A DNA stretch of 34,347 nucleotides. It comes from Bacteroidales bacterium. Lineage in GTDB: Bacteria > Bacteroidota > Bacteroidia > Bacteroidales > PUMT01. Positions 17,738-25,805 of this stretch are shown piece by piece. The notes under the pieces were generated by a model that was not told where the DNA came from, did not search any database, and was given only the letters and a program-made list of their open reading frames with translations. Made by a program: the position numbers and the translations under genes. Within the stretch, counting starts at the first letter, position 1. Every line of letters starts with the position of its first letter. The DNA lies in assembly GCA_007134675.1 (NCBI GenBank), contig SLKJ01000157.1:1-34347 (forward strand), written 5' to 3'.

Positions 17738-20104
17738 ATGCCAGAAAAAAAACTAAACAGCACCCCGGAAGAGGAGTCTAAAATCGAGAGTGTAAATAAA
17801 CAAACACCTGAAGAAGAACAGGAGCCTGCAAAGGCTGAAGAACCTGAAACTGAAAACAAGCCTGAGGAAAAAAAGGAGCCTGTAAAGGCTGAAGAACCTG
17901 AAACTGAAAACAAGCCTGAGGAAAAAAAGGAGCCTGCAAAGGCTGAAGAACCTGAAACTGAAAACAAGCCTGAGGAAAAAAAGGAGCCTGCAAAGGCTGA
18001 AGAACCTGAATTTGAAGATCTGAGTGAATCAAAACAGAAGCTTATAGAGACTGAAATTGAAGCTCCTGTAGAGGCAACCCCCTCCAAAGATGTTGTCAGG
18101 GTAGTTGATGAACTTGCTGATACCCCCTCAGAAGAGGTTACAAATGAACAACTGGTCAAGGAATTTGACTGGGACAACCTGGAACAAGAGTCTGACTCCT
18201 ATTCAAAGGAAGACAGAGCCAGATTTGAAGAGATCTATGACCAGACACTTTCTACCATCAATGTAAACGAAGTGGTTGACGGCACTGTGATCTCAATGAA
18301 CAATAGAGAAGTAGTCATAAATATCGGATACAAGTCAGAAGCAGTAATAAGTCTTAATGAATTCAGGTATAATCCCGATCTGAAACCGGGTGACTCGGTT
18401 GAGGTCTATGTGGAAAGCCAGGAGGATAAAAAAGGACAGCTGGTATTATCACACAAAAAAGCCCGCGCTTTGAGGTCATGGGACAGGGTCAATGCCGCAC
18501 TTGATAATGACGAGATAATAAAAGGCTATATCAAATGCCGCACTAAAGGAGGAATGATTGTTGATGTGTTTGGCATTGAAGCATTCCTGCCCGGATCACA
18601 GATTGATGTCAAACCAATCCGCGATTATGACGCTTATGTAGGTAAGACAATGGAATTCAAGGTTGTTAAGATCAACCACGAATTTAAGAATGTTGTTGTT
18701 TCTCATAAAGCTCTTATCGAAGAAGAGCTTGAACAGCAGAAAAAAGAAATAATTGCCAAACTTGAAAAAGGACAGGTTCTCGAAGGGACAGTTAAAAATA
18801 TTACTTCATATGGAGTATTTATCGATCTCGGAGGAGTTGACGGACTGATACATATTACCGACCTGTCATGGGGAAGGGTAAACCATCCTGAAGAGATAGT
18901 TGAGCTGGACCAGAAAGTCAATGTGGTAATACTTGACTTTGATGACGCTAAGAAGAGAATAGCTCTCGGCATGAAGCAGCTTACCCCACACCCATGGAAT
19001 TCACTGGATCCAGACCTGAAAGTGGGTGACAAGGTTAAAGGTAAGGTAGTTGTTATGGCTGATTATGGTGCATTCGTTGAAATAGCACCTGGAGTTGAGG
19101 GACTGATTCACGTTTCTGAAATGTCATGGTCGCAACATCTAAGAAGCGCCCAGGAATTCATGAAAGTTGGTGATATAGTTGAGGCTAATATCCTTACGCT
19201 GGACCGTGAAGAGAGAAAAATGTCGCTCGGTATCAAACAGCTTAAACCGGATCCATGGGATATGGTTGAAGAGAAATATCCGGTCGGATCTAAACATATG
19301 GCTAAAATACGCAATTTCACCAATTTTGGAGTTTTTGTAGAAATTGAAGAGGGTGTTGACGGATTAATCCATATTTCAGACCTGTCGTGGACCAAGAAGA
19401 TAAAGCATCCGGCTGAGTTTACCTCAATCGGAGATGAAATTGAAATTGTTGTTCTGGAAATTGATAAGGAGAACAGACGGCTGAGTTTGGGACACAAACA
19501 GCTGGAAGAGAATCCATGGGATGTGTTTGAAACAGTATTTGGCGTAGATTCAGTGCACGAGGGAACAATTACAGATGTCTTTGACAAAGGAGCACTTGTA
19601 TCTCTGCAATATGGTGTTGAAGGTTTTGTCTCCACAAGGCATATGGTCAAGGAGGATGGCACTATGGCAAAAGTGGATGAAAAACTGCCCTTCAAGGTGA
19701 TTGAATTTTCAAAAGCAGCTAAACGCATTATCCTTTCCCACACTAAAGTTAACGAAAAAGAGGCCGGGTCAAAGGAACAGGATACTAAAAAATCCAAACA
19801 ACCTGCAGCTACTCCCCAGAAAACGATGCGTAAAATCAAAACAAATCTGGAGAAAACAACATTTGGAGATATTTCCCAGCTGGCATCACTTAAAGAGGAG
19901 ATGGAGGAAACCGCAAAGGGCAGCAAAAAGAAAAAACCGAGCGACAAAGGATCAGACCCAGTTGACAAGGTTGACAAAGGATCAGACAAGGTTAACAAAA
20001 GATCAGGACCAGGCGACAAGGGATCAGAACAAGGCGATAAAGGATCAGAACAAGGCGATAAAGGATCAGAACAAGGCGATAAAGGATCAGAACAAGATAA
20101 ATAA
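17738..20104 (+). CDS. rpsA: 30S ribosomal protein S1, six S1 domains, repeat-rich ends
   Basis: S1 brings mRNA to the 30S subunit, which matters in a phylum that rarely uses Shine-Dalgarno sequences. Six S1 domains can be traced, starting near residues 178, 258, 346, 430, 516 and 604. The middle ones show the RNA-binding core SYGVFIDLGGVDGLIHITDLSW or close variants. Residues 1-165 are an acidic Glu/Lys/Pro-rich extension containing an 18-residue repeat (29-91), and the last 55 or so residues are a Lys/Asp/Gly/Ser-rich tail with a seven-residue repeat. At 788 residues it is well over the 557 of E. coli S1. The ATG at 17738 precedes the repeats in frame. Confidence 0.95.
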   Translation: MPEKKLNSTPEEESKIESVNKQTPEEEQEPAKAEEPETENKPEEKKEPVKAEEPETENKPEEKKEPAKAEEPETENKPEEKKEPAKAEEPEFEDLSESKQKLIETEIEAPVEATPSKDVVRVVDELADTPSEEVTNEQLVKEFDWDNLEQESDSYSKEDRARFEEIYDQTLSTINVNEVVDGTVISMNNREVVINIGYKSEAVISLNEFRYNPDLKPGDSVEVYVESQEDKKGQLVLSHKKARALRSWDRVNAALDNDEIIKGYIKCRTKGGMIVDVFGIEAFLPGSQIDVKPIRDYDAYVGKTMEFKVVKINHEFKNVVVSHKALIEEELEQQKKEIIAKLEKGQVLEGTVKNITSYGVFIDLGGVDGLIHITDLSWGRVNHPEEIVELDQKVNVVILDFDDAKKRIALGMKQLTPHPWNSLDPDLKVGDKVKGKVVVMADYGAFVEIAPGVEGLIHVSEMSWSQHLRSAQEFMKVGDIVEANILTLDREERKMSLGIKQLKPDPWDMVEEKYPVGSKHMAKIRNFTNFGVFVEIEEGVDGLIHISDLSWTKKIKHPAEFTSIGDEIEIVVLEIDKENRRLSLGHKQLEENPWDVFETVFGVDSVHEGTITDVFDKGALVSLQYGVEGFVSTRHMVKEDGTMAKVDEKLPFKVIEFSKAAKRIILSHTKVNEKEAGSKEQDTKKSKQPAATPQKTMRKIKTNLEKTTFGDISQLASLKEEMEETAKGSKKKKPSDKGSDPVDKVDKGSDKVNKRSGPGDKGSEQGDKGSEQGDKGSEQGDKGSEQDK
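17822..18010 (+). repeat. 54-bp coding tandem repeat in the rpsA N-terminal extension
   Basis: Three and a half near-perfect copies of a 54-base unit (starts 17822, 17876, 17930, 17984), each coding an 18-residue acidic unit containing EPAKAEEPETENKPEEKK. Copies differ by single bases (one GTA for GCA at the second copy), so the expansion is recent. The period is a multiple of three, so copy changes keep the frame. Confidence 0.95.
20012..20095 (+). repeat. 21-bp coding tandem repeat at the rpsA C-terminus
   Basis: Four copies of a 21-base unit (starts 20012, 20033, 20054, 20075), nearly identical, coding GDKGSEQ. More degenerate relatives of the unit extend upstream to about 19939. The period is a multiple of three. 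The array ends just before the stop codon at 20102-20104. Confidence 0.95.
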
Positions 20105-20106
20105 TC

Positions 20107-20139
20107 ACAACCGGATGTTTAATTTAAATATCCGGTTGT
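20107..20139 (+). terminator. hairpin at the 3' end of rpsA
   Basis: A perfect 10-bp stem (20107-20116 with 20130-20139, ACAACCGGAT and its complement) around a 13-base AT-rich loop, starting 2 bases after the rpsA stop codon. It is followed by CAAAAAAC instead of a T-run, so it may end or protect the transcript without being a classical terminator. Confidence 0.5.
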
Positions 20140-20203
20140 CAAAAAACTTATAAAATAATTAGTAAATTTATCAAAGGTTTTATATTTTGTCGCTTTAATC
20201 ACA

Positions 20204-20233
20204 TTTGACTATTGATCTTAAATATTATATTTA
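20204..20233 (+). promoter_or_regulatory. candidate promoter of the STAS/rnz pair
   Basis: TTTG (20204-20207) is followed after 18 bases by TATATTTA (20226-20233), one mismatch from TAnnTTTG. It would give a leader of about 55 bases before the STAS gene at 20295. Confidence 0.45.
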
Positions 20234-20294
20234 CATTACATGAAATTGTCATGATCATTATCGTATAAAAGGACCCTAACTAAAACTTCTAATA

Positions 20295-20651
20295 ATGGAA
20301 TTCAATATTGAGAAATTCGAAAATTACACGAAGGTACAGGTGCTTGAAGAAAAGCTTGACACCCATATTGCTCCGGCATTGAAATCAGAGCTTGTTCTGA
20401 TTTCCGGTAAGGGAGAAAAAAATGTGATTATGGATTTAAGCAATTGCAAGTATTGCGATTCTTCCGGGTTAAGTGCCATTCTGGTGGCCAACCGCCTGAG
20501 TAAAAATGCCAACGGTATTTTTGTCCTCACGGGATTAAATGATGCCGTTGAAAGGCTGATAACCATCTCTCAGCTTGATACTGTGCTTAACATTACACCA
20601 ACTATCCAGGATGCTGCACAACTCATAGAAACTGAACAGGCAAATAAATAA
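20295..20651 (+). CDS. STAS-domain anti-sigma factor antagonist-like protein
   Basis: A 118-residue single STAS domain of the SpoIIAA/RsbV type. The key loop is CDSSGLSAIL, with the DSSG motif (55-58) containing the serine that partner kinases phosphorylate in the family. No anti-sigma kinase, phosphatase or sigma factor gene is nearby, so its partner is unknown. It is followed after 21 bases by ribonuclease Z on the same strand. A regulatory role through partner switching is inferred from the family. Confidence 0.9.
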   Translation: MEFNIEKFENYTKVQVLEEKLDTHIAPALKSELVLISGKGEKNVIMDLSNCKYCDSSGLSAILVANRLSKNANGIFVLTGLNDAVERLITISQLDTVLNITPTIQDAAQLIETEQANK

Positions 20652-20672
20652 CACAGTATACTGCAGTTCATT

Positions 20673-21614
20673 GTGTCATTTTCATTTACAATATTAGGAA
20701 GCAGTTCAGCCATACCCACTTCCGACAGATTCCCCGCCGCTCATGTGATCAACATACATGAGCGGTTTTTTTTGGCAGACTGTGGAGAGGGCACCCAGAT
20801 ACAATTGAGAAGAAATAAAATCAGTTTTGGTAAGATAAACCATATTTTCATCTCGCATGTTCATGGAGATCACACATTCGGACTTTTCGGACTGATTAGT
20901 ACTTTCAGTCTGCTGGGAAGAAAATCTGATCTGCATATATATGCTAACCCGGTACTGAAATCGATACTTGACGATCATAAAAAACACTATTATGACTACC
21001 CTCTTCCCTTCAGTATTATTTTTCACCCGATCGGATCAAAGAAAAAAGACCTTATCTACGAAGACGAAAAAGTTGAGATCCATACAATACCGCTGAAGCA
21101 CAGGATTCCTGCCTGCGGATTCATCTTCATGGAAAAAGCCCCCATGCTCAACCTCAGGAAAGAGATGATCTCCCATCATAAGATCCCTGTTGAGAAAATG
21201 GTGAACATAAAAATGGGGAATGACTTTATGAATGAGAAAGGTGAAATTATTCCAAACTCTTTATTGACACTTCCGCCCTTCAAACAAAGATCACTTGCAT
21301 ATTGCACCGACACGAAATACACTGAATCCATAATACCTCATATCAAAAATGCAGATATCCTTTATCATGAAGCCACATATCTGCATAATATGATTGAAAG
21401 AGCTTCAGAAACAGGCCACTCAACAGCCAGGCAGGCAGGACAGCTGGCCGCAAGAGCTCAACCCGGAAAACTTATTATAGGACATTTTTCAGCCCGCTAC
21501 AAAACAACGGATGCTCTTGTTGAGGAAGCAAGGTCGGAATTCCCTGAAACATATGCGGCAGTTGACGGTGAAAGCCACCACATAAAACAGGTCCGCGTTC
21601 CCCACCGGAAATGA
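20673..21614 (+). CDS. rnz: ribonuclease Z (tRNA 3' processing endonuclease)
   Basis: It cuts the 3' trailer of pre-tRNA, and may act on few tRNAs here because CCA is encoded in the visible one. The zinc-binding motif HVHGDH (62-67) is complete, with further ligands expected at H143, D213 and H271 and the conserved TGHST (248-252). The 313-residue length is that of the short form RNase Z. The start is GTG at 20673: no in-frame ATG lies upstream before the family N-terminus FTILGSSSAIP. It ends at 21614 with its stop directly abutting the stop of the minus-strand gene at 21615. Confidence 0.95.
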   Translation: MSFSFTILGSSSAIPTSDRFPAAHVINIHERFFLADCGEGTQIQLRRNKISFGKINHIFISHVHGDHTFGLFGLISTFSLLGRKSDLHIYANPVLKSILDDHKKHYYDYPLPFSIIFHPIGSKKKDLIYEDEKVEIHTIPLKHRIPACGFIFMEKAPMLNLRKEMISHHKIPVEKMVNIKMGNDFMNEKGEIIPNSLLTLPPFKQRSLAYCTDTKYTESIIPHIKNADILYHEATYLHNMIERASETGHSTARQAGQLAARAQPGKLIIGHFSARYKTTDALVEEARSEFPETYAAVDGESHHIKQVRVPHRK

Positions 21615-22118
21615 CTAATATATAATCTCATCAATCACTTCCCATTCAATATTGCCCTGTTGATCTATAATGTATCTAAGCAGCATGGCCCCGGCTATGT
21701 GGCCATCCTCAAAATAGGCAAAAACCCACCTTTTGTTGAGTATGTGAATACCGTCACGAAAATAAAACCCCATTTTTCCACCAAGAACTGCTGAAGTCTT
21801 AATAAGATCAGGATCAGTAACCAGGTCATCTCTAAGATCCTCAACCGGATTATGAAGACCCATTTTTTTAAGCTCCTCCTCCTGCTTCCTGTAAAGAAAA
21901 GGGGGTACGGAACCTGATATTCTCTTCTTTTGGATCAACAATGAAAGACTGTCATTACGATGCCTTAACAATGAATTGAATTCCTCCAGAAGGACCACCC
22001 TTGACTCAAGTGAATCAATTTTATCCTGATTACTCATTGAGATAACAAGATAAATTAATAACAGAGCAATTATTACCGATTGAATAATTACCAGCAGATG
22101 ACCGCTTTTTTTCCGCAT
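21615..22118 (-). CDS. hypothetical membrane-anchored coiled-coil protein
   Basis: No family recognised. The 167 residues consist of a hydrophobic anchor (about 8-28), a probable coiled coil (about 30-65, with leucines in LESRVVLLEEFNSLLRHR), a linker, and a compact C-terminal domain (about 85-167) with alternating strands such as KMGFYFRDGIHILNKRWVFA. The topology suggests a periplasmic domain on a stalk. Its stop touches the rnz stop with no spacer. It has one of the best promoters in the window at 22156-22186, so it is expected to be expressed. Confidence 0.75.
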   Translation of the reverse strand: MRKKSGHLLVIIQSVIIALLLIYLVISMSNQDKIDSLESRVVLLEEFNSLLRHRNDSLSLLIQKKRISGSVPPFLYRKQEEELKKMGLHNPVEDLRDDLVTDPDLIKTSAVLGGKMGFYFRDGIHILNKRWVFAYFEDGHIAGAMLLRYIIDQQGNIEWEVIDEIIY

Positions 22119-22155
22119 ATGAGTAATTTATGAATTTCTATTTTGCTGAAATAAG

Positions 22156-22186
22156 CAAAATTAACAATACAACCTCTACTTTCAAA
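22156..22186 (-). promoter_or_regulatory. promoter of the membrane coiled-coil gene
   Basis: On the minus strand TTTG (22186-22183) and TAATTTTG (22163-22156) are separated by exactly 19 bases, a full consensus match. The transcript would begin near 22149, about 30 bases before the start codon at 22118. Confidence 0.75.
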
Positions 22187-22237
22187 TCAAACCCGGAGAA
22201 TCCTGTAACCAGTATTGGTTATTACTGACCTGTTTGG

Positions 22238-22268
22238 TTTAACTTTATGATAAGTTTTATTACTTTAG
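22238..22268 (+). promoter_or_regulatory. candidate promoter of the barrel/S41 protease operon
   Basis: TTTA (22238-22241), 19 bases, then TACTTTAG (22261-22268): one mismatch in each box from TTTG/TAnnTTTG with ideal spacing. It is divergent from the promoter at 22156-22186. The leader to 22382 would be about 107 bases, so a closer promoter is possible. Confidence 0.4.
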
Positions 22269-22381
22269 CCCTTCTTAAGTTCAGTTAAAACGGATTCTTT
22301 TTAATTGCAGATAAGAATGAACCAACTGAAATCTTTTATCGTTTTCCGTGCCATATAACTCCGGCAAACAGATTTATCTTA

Positions 22382-23197
22382 ATGCTGATGAAAAGTATTT
22401 ACGCAAAAGCTCTGCTAATCTTTCTTTTTATTATTCCTGTTTTTACTGAAAGTTATTCAAAACAGAAAACAAACCGCTACCTGAATATTGGTGCTGGCTG
22501 GGGACATATGGGATTGAGAGATCAAGGAATTTCACCTCTCTATTACAGTGGCAATCATCTGTTTATAACGGCCGGATATAGCAAGGTGAAAGATAAATAC
22601 GTAAACCATCTGGGAGCAGACCTCCTTCATGGCAATATAACTCCAACCAAATATCCTGACCCTGACTTTTCGCAAATGAATAGTTTTAGGGCCGGGGTCA
22701 GCTTTTCCCATATGAGATCTGCAGGAAGCTTTGCCAGTAACAAAGTCAAGATTTTTCTGGGAGGCATCATTGATTCCAGGTTTACATTCTATGAGCATAA
22801 TCAATTTATAAACAGCGCCAAAAATAATTTCTCTTTCAGCACCCTCAGCCTGGGAAAATCATTTATTTATCCATTTCCCGTGAACGGGAAGCAACATAAA
22901 ATTGAACTGCTGATACACATGCCGGTTATTGCTTTAATAGTACGTCCAAACCATTCCTATATCAGTCCGCAGGGATTCCTTGACCACAGTACAGGTAACT
23001 TCCAAAGTGTTCTCAACAGTATTGAGGTTGCTTCGCTGAACCGGTTTTTCGGACTGGGCTCAGAACTCTCGTTTAAATACCAATTCAGAAACAATAATGC
23101 CCTTGGGATTGGATACAGATGGGAGTATTACGGTCATGAAAATTTCAATCAGCTTAAAACAGCAACTCATGGAATTGTTTTGCAAACTTTTTTTTAA
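22382..23197 (+). CDS. hypothetical outer-membrane beta-barrel protein
   Basis: A 271-residue protein with a signal peptide (about 5-27) and a series of alternating aromatic/glycine strands, ending LQTFF. The aromatic C-terminal residue is the usual outer-membrane barrel insertion mark. I recognise no specific family. It starts at ATG 22382 or the in-frame ATG two codons later. The S41 protease gene follows after 14 bases and is almost certainly in the same transcript, which may mean the pair works at the cell envelope. Confidence 0.75.
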   Translation: MLMKSIYAKALLIFLFIIPVFTESYSKQKTNRYLNIGAGWGHMGLRDQGISPLYYSGNHLFITAGYSKVKDKYVNHLGADLLHGNITPTKYPDPDFSQMNSFRAGVSFSHMRSAGSFASNKVKIFLGGIIDSRFTFYEHNQFINSAKNNFSFSTLSLGKSFIYPFPVNGKQHKIELLIHMPVIALIVRPNHSYISPQGFLDHSTGNFQSVLNSIEVASLNRFFGLGSELSFKYQFRNNNALGIGYRWEYYGHENFNQLKTATHGIVLQTFF

Positions 23198-23211
23198 CAC
23201 CTGAAACCCAG

Positions 23212-24228
23212 ATGCCAGCGCGACTTCCCATATTATCAGTAATTTTTTTAACATTATTCGCAGCATGTGAGAAATTGCTTATAGAAAAAGATGAAGCTAA
23301 CACCAATGTGAATAATTTTGAGTTGTTGTGGAGCACGTTGGACAGGAATTATTCGTTCTTTGAATTCAAGAAAATTAACTGGGACTCTATCTACTCGGTT
23401 TACCGACCTGAAATAAATAACAATTTATCTGACCGTGAGCTTTTCGATAAAATGTCAGATATGCTGAATGAACTTCGTGATGGTCATGTGAACCTTTATT
23501 CCGATTTTGATGAGTCAAAAAATCTGGAATGGTACTCTCCGTATCCCTCAAATTTCAGCAGTACGATTCTGGAGAGAAACTACCTGGGTGATAATTTCGT
23601 TCAAATAAGCAACTTCTTATTAACTGTAATAGATTCGGTAGGATATATATACAGTGGATCATTTTCAGAAAAGACCAGGGAGACAGATATAGATAAGATA
23701 ATTGACCGGTTATACGGAACAAAGGGAATAGTTTTTGACATCCGCAATAACAGCGGCGGATACAGCAATACCGGTGAGATAATAGCCAGCAGATTCGCAG
23801 ACAGGAAAAGGCTTGTCTCTTACACCCTCTATAAATCAGGTCCAGGACATGGTGACTTTTCAACTCCACAGCCCAATTATGTCCTTCCCAAAGGCGACAG
23901 ACAGTTTACCGGTAAAACTGTTGTACTTACAAACAGGCGCACCTACAGCGCCGCTAATGATTTTGTTCTTTATATGTCAGCTTTTCCTAATGTCACAGTT
24001 ATTGGAGACACAACAGGAGGCGGTGGGGGAACACCTTTTGATTATGAACTTCTTAACGGATGGAGGTTCCGCTTCCCCAGAACAATGACTATTACCCCGG
24101 ATGGTTTTAATGTAGAGCACGGGGTTCCTCCTGCAATCCAGGTGAATCAAAGAAGAAGCGATGAAATCAGAGGTATGGATACAATTCTGGAATCAGCAAT
24201 ACAGTTGATCAAATCCCATAACCACTGA
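23212..24228 (+). CDS. S41 family (tricorn/CtpA-like) protease, predicted lipoprotein
   Basis: A 338-residue serine protease of the S41 group. The N-terminus carries a lipobox, LFAAC with Cys19, so it is probably tethered to a membrane. The core includes LRDGHVNL with His92 as expected catalytic His, VFDIRNNSGG (174-183), and the nucleophile Ser246 in TYSAAND, followed by the glycine-rich GDTTGGGGG loop. No PDZ domain is visible, so it is the short tricorn-like form. The substrate is unknown. It follows the barrel gene by 14 bases. Confidence 0.88.
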   Translation: MPARLPILSVIFLTLFAACEKLLIEKDEANTNVNNFELLWSTLDRNYSFFEFKKINWDSIYSVYRPEINNNLSDRELFDKMSDMLNELRDGHVNLYSDFDESKNLEWYSPYPSNFSSTILERNYLGDNFVQISNFLLTVIDSVGYIYSGSFSEKTRETDIDKIIDRLYGTKGIVFDIRNNSGGYSNTGEIIASRFADRKRLVSYTLYKSGPGHGDFSTPQPNYVLPKGDRQFTGKTVVLTNRRTYSAANDFVLYMSAFPNVTVIGDTTGGGGGTPFDYELLNGWRFRFPRTMTITPDGFNVEHGVPPAIQVNQRRSDEIRGMDTILESAIQLIKSHNH

Positions 24229-24231
24229 AAA

Positions 24232-24285
24232 TCAGGTTGAAATGACCTTAAGTGCAAATCAGGCCTAAATGACCTTAAGTGTGAG
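24232..24285 (+). repeat. 27-bp direct duplication ahead of mnmD
   Basis: Two head-to-tail copies (24232-24258, 24259-24285), 21 of 27 bases equal and with a perfect 15-base core AAATGACCTTAAGTG at 24240 and 24267. Each core holds an ATG; the first frame closes after eight codons at a TAA that abuts the second ATG at 24269. Confidence 0.85.
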
Positions 24286-24286
24286 T

Positions 24287-24946
24287 ATGCAGAGAATATT
24301 GGCAAGAACAGGTGATGGTTCCCCGACTTTATATGTGCCGGAGTTGAATGAACATTATCATTCTATCCACGGAGCAATACAGGAATCTTTATTCGTATAT
24401 ATAGACAAGGTGCTGCGACAAATTGATAAGCCGGAAATAAGGCTATTCGAAACTGGTTTTGGTACCGGTTTAAATGCTTTCCTCAGTTGCAGGGAGGCTG
24501 AAAAAGAAAAGAGAATTATCTGTTATCACTCAATTGAGTTGTATCCGCTCTCAAAACCTGAATGGCTTGAATTCGCCAAATACCTTAAAGAATCTGAAAC
24601 AGATAAATCTTTTTTTGAGCGAATACACGAATGCACCTGGGAAAAAGAAGAACAGATAACCCGATTTTTCAGATTGAAGAAAATAAAAGCAGACCTCACC
24701 ACCTACCGGTCCCCCGAAACCTATGATGCAATATTTTTTGATGCCTTTGGGCCGGATGTTCAGGCAGAACTATGGACACCAGAAATATTCAGAAATATAT
24801 CTGAAATGATGAATCCGGGAGCCATCTTATCAACATACTCATCCAAAGGACAGGTAAGACGAAACATGCAGGCAGCAGGCCTTCTGGTCAGCCGCATTCC
24901 CGGCCCGAAAGGCAAAAGACAGATCCTTCTGGCAACCAAACCTTAA
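24287..24946 (+). CDS. mnmD: tRNA (mnm5s2U34) methyltransferase MnmD
   Basis: MnmD methylates the 5-aminomethyl group on U34 of several tRNAs, the last step of mnm5s2U formation. The SAM site is FETGFGTGLNAFLS, and the family-specific block FFDAFGPDVQAELWTPEIF is present, followed by GAILSTYSSKGQVRRNMQAAG. It is the free-standing methyltransferase without the MnmC oxidase domain, usual in this phylum. I chose ATG 24287 (219 residues) because MQRILARTGDGSPTLYVPEL lines up with family N-termini. An ATG at 24269, inside the duplication, would add six residues. Confidence 0.92.
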   Translation: MQRILARTGDGSPTLYVPELNEHYHSIHGAIQESLFVYIDKVLRQIDKPEIRLFETGFGTGLNAFLSCREAEKEKRIICYHSIELYPLSKPEWLEFAKYLKESETDKSFFERIHECTWEKEEQITRFFRLKKIKADLTTYRSPETYDAIFFDAFGPDVQAELWTPEIFRNISEMMNPGAILSTYSSKGQVRRNMQAAGLLVSRIPGPKGKRQILLATKP

Positions 24947-25005
24947 AATTAGACAAGCTGATTTAAAATATCTAAATTTTATACACGTTTCTAAATTATT
25001 TGCCT

Positions 25006-25013
25006 TACTTTCG
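25006..25013 (+). promoter_or_regulatory. possible -7 element of the FKBP gene
   Basis: TACTTTCG is one mismatch from TAnnTTTG and lies 31 bases before the start codon at 25044. No TTTG was found at the proper spacing, so support is weak. Confidence 0.3.
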
Positions 25014-25043
25014 CACTTTAATTTTTAATTATAAATTGTAATT

Positions 25044-25730
25044 ATGAAGACAAAGTTTTTTATAACCCTTATTCTTACTTCCGCAGTGGTTTTTTCTTCA
25101 TGCGGAAATCGTGGTCTTACGCGGTCAGAATTAAAGACAGAAAGTGACACTATCAGTTATGCCATAGGTGTTACATTTGGAAACAGCCTTATGATGAGTG
25201 GAATGGAGGATATCAACCCCAATGCAATAGCACTGGCAGTAAAGGAGATTTTTGATGGGGAATCGACATTCGTCAGCGCTGAAGAGGCAAACATGATGTT
25301 AAATGAATATTTTGCCAGGCTTCAGTTTGGAGAAAATCTCGAAGAGGGAGAAAATTTTCTGGCTGATAACAAATTAAAAGAGGGTGTAACCACAACCCAA
25401 TCAGGTATACAGTATGAGGTAATAACTATGGGCGATGGTCCAAGGCCTGGGGCTGAAGATGAAGTTATTGTCCACTACAAAGGAACTTTGCTCAATGGCA
25501 CTGTATTCGACAGTTCTTACGACCGGGGTGAGCCGGCACAGTTTCTTCTCAACCAGGTCATACCGGGATGGACAGAAGCCCTCCAACTAATGCCGGTCGG
25601 ATCAAAATGGAGACTCTTCATACCACAGGATCTGGCCTATGGAGCCAATCCACGGCAGGGAGGAGTAATTGAGCCTTATATGATGCTGATCTTTGAAGTT
25701 GAATTGCTTGATATAGTAGACTCCGAATAA
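25044..25730 (+). CDS. FKBP-type peptidyl-prolyl isomerase, predicted lipoprotein
   Basis: A 228-residue folding enzyme. The lipobox FSSC with Cys20 marks it as a probable lipoprotein facing the periplasm. Residues of about 30-115 form the FKBP_N (Mip-like) dimerisation helices, including DTISYAIGVTFG. The C-terminal FKBP domain (about 120-226) contains the active-site residues Y145 in VHYKGTL, F155-D156 in VFDSSY, W176 in VIPGWTEAL and Y199 in LAYG. Length and order match Bacteroidota FkpA/Mip-like lipoproteins. Confidence 0.94.
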   Translation: MKTKFFITLILTSAVVFSSCGNRGLTRSELKTESDTISYAIGVTFGNSLMMSGMEDINPNAIALAVKEIFDGESTFVSAEEANMMLNEYFARLQFGENLEEGENFLADNKLKEGVTTTQSGIQYEVITMGDGPRPGAEDEVIVHYKGTLLNGTVFDSSYDRGEPAQFLLNQVIPGWTEALQLMPVGSKWRLFIPQDLAYGANPRQGGVIEPYMMLIFEVELLDIVDSE

Positions 25731-25805
25731 TCGGGAAAACCAGATAATTTTCAAATATCAACATTTACGGGTTTAATCAGCCGGAAAGGTTAAATTAAGA
25801 TTGAA

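Noticed and set aside
17716-18177. Ser-rich antisense frame over the rpsA N-terminus
   Set aside because: Shadow of the Glu/Lys-rich repeat; the plus strand codes a clear S1 protein.
19108-20019. 303-residue antisense frame over rpsA
   Set aside because: Composition is the mirror of the S1 domains, with no family motif and no start context.
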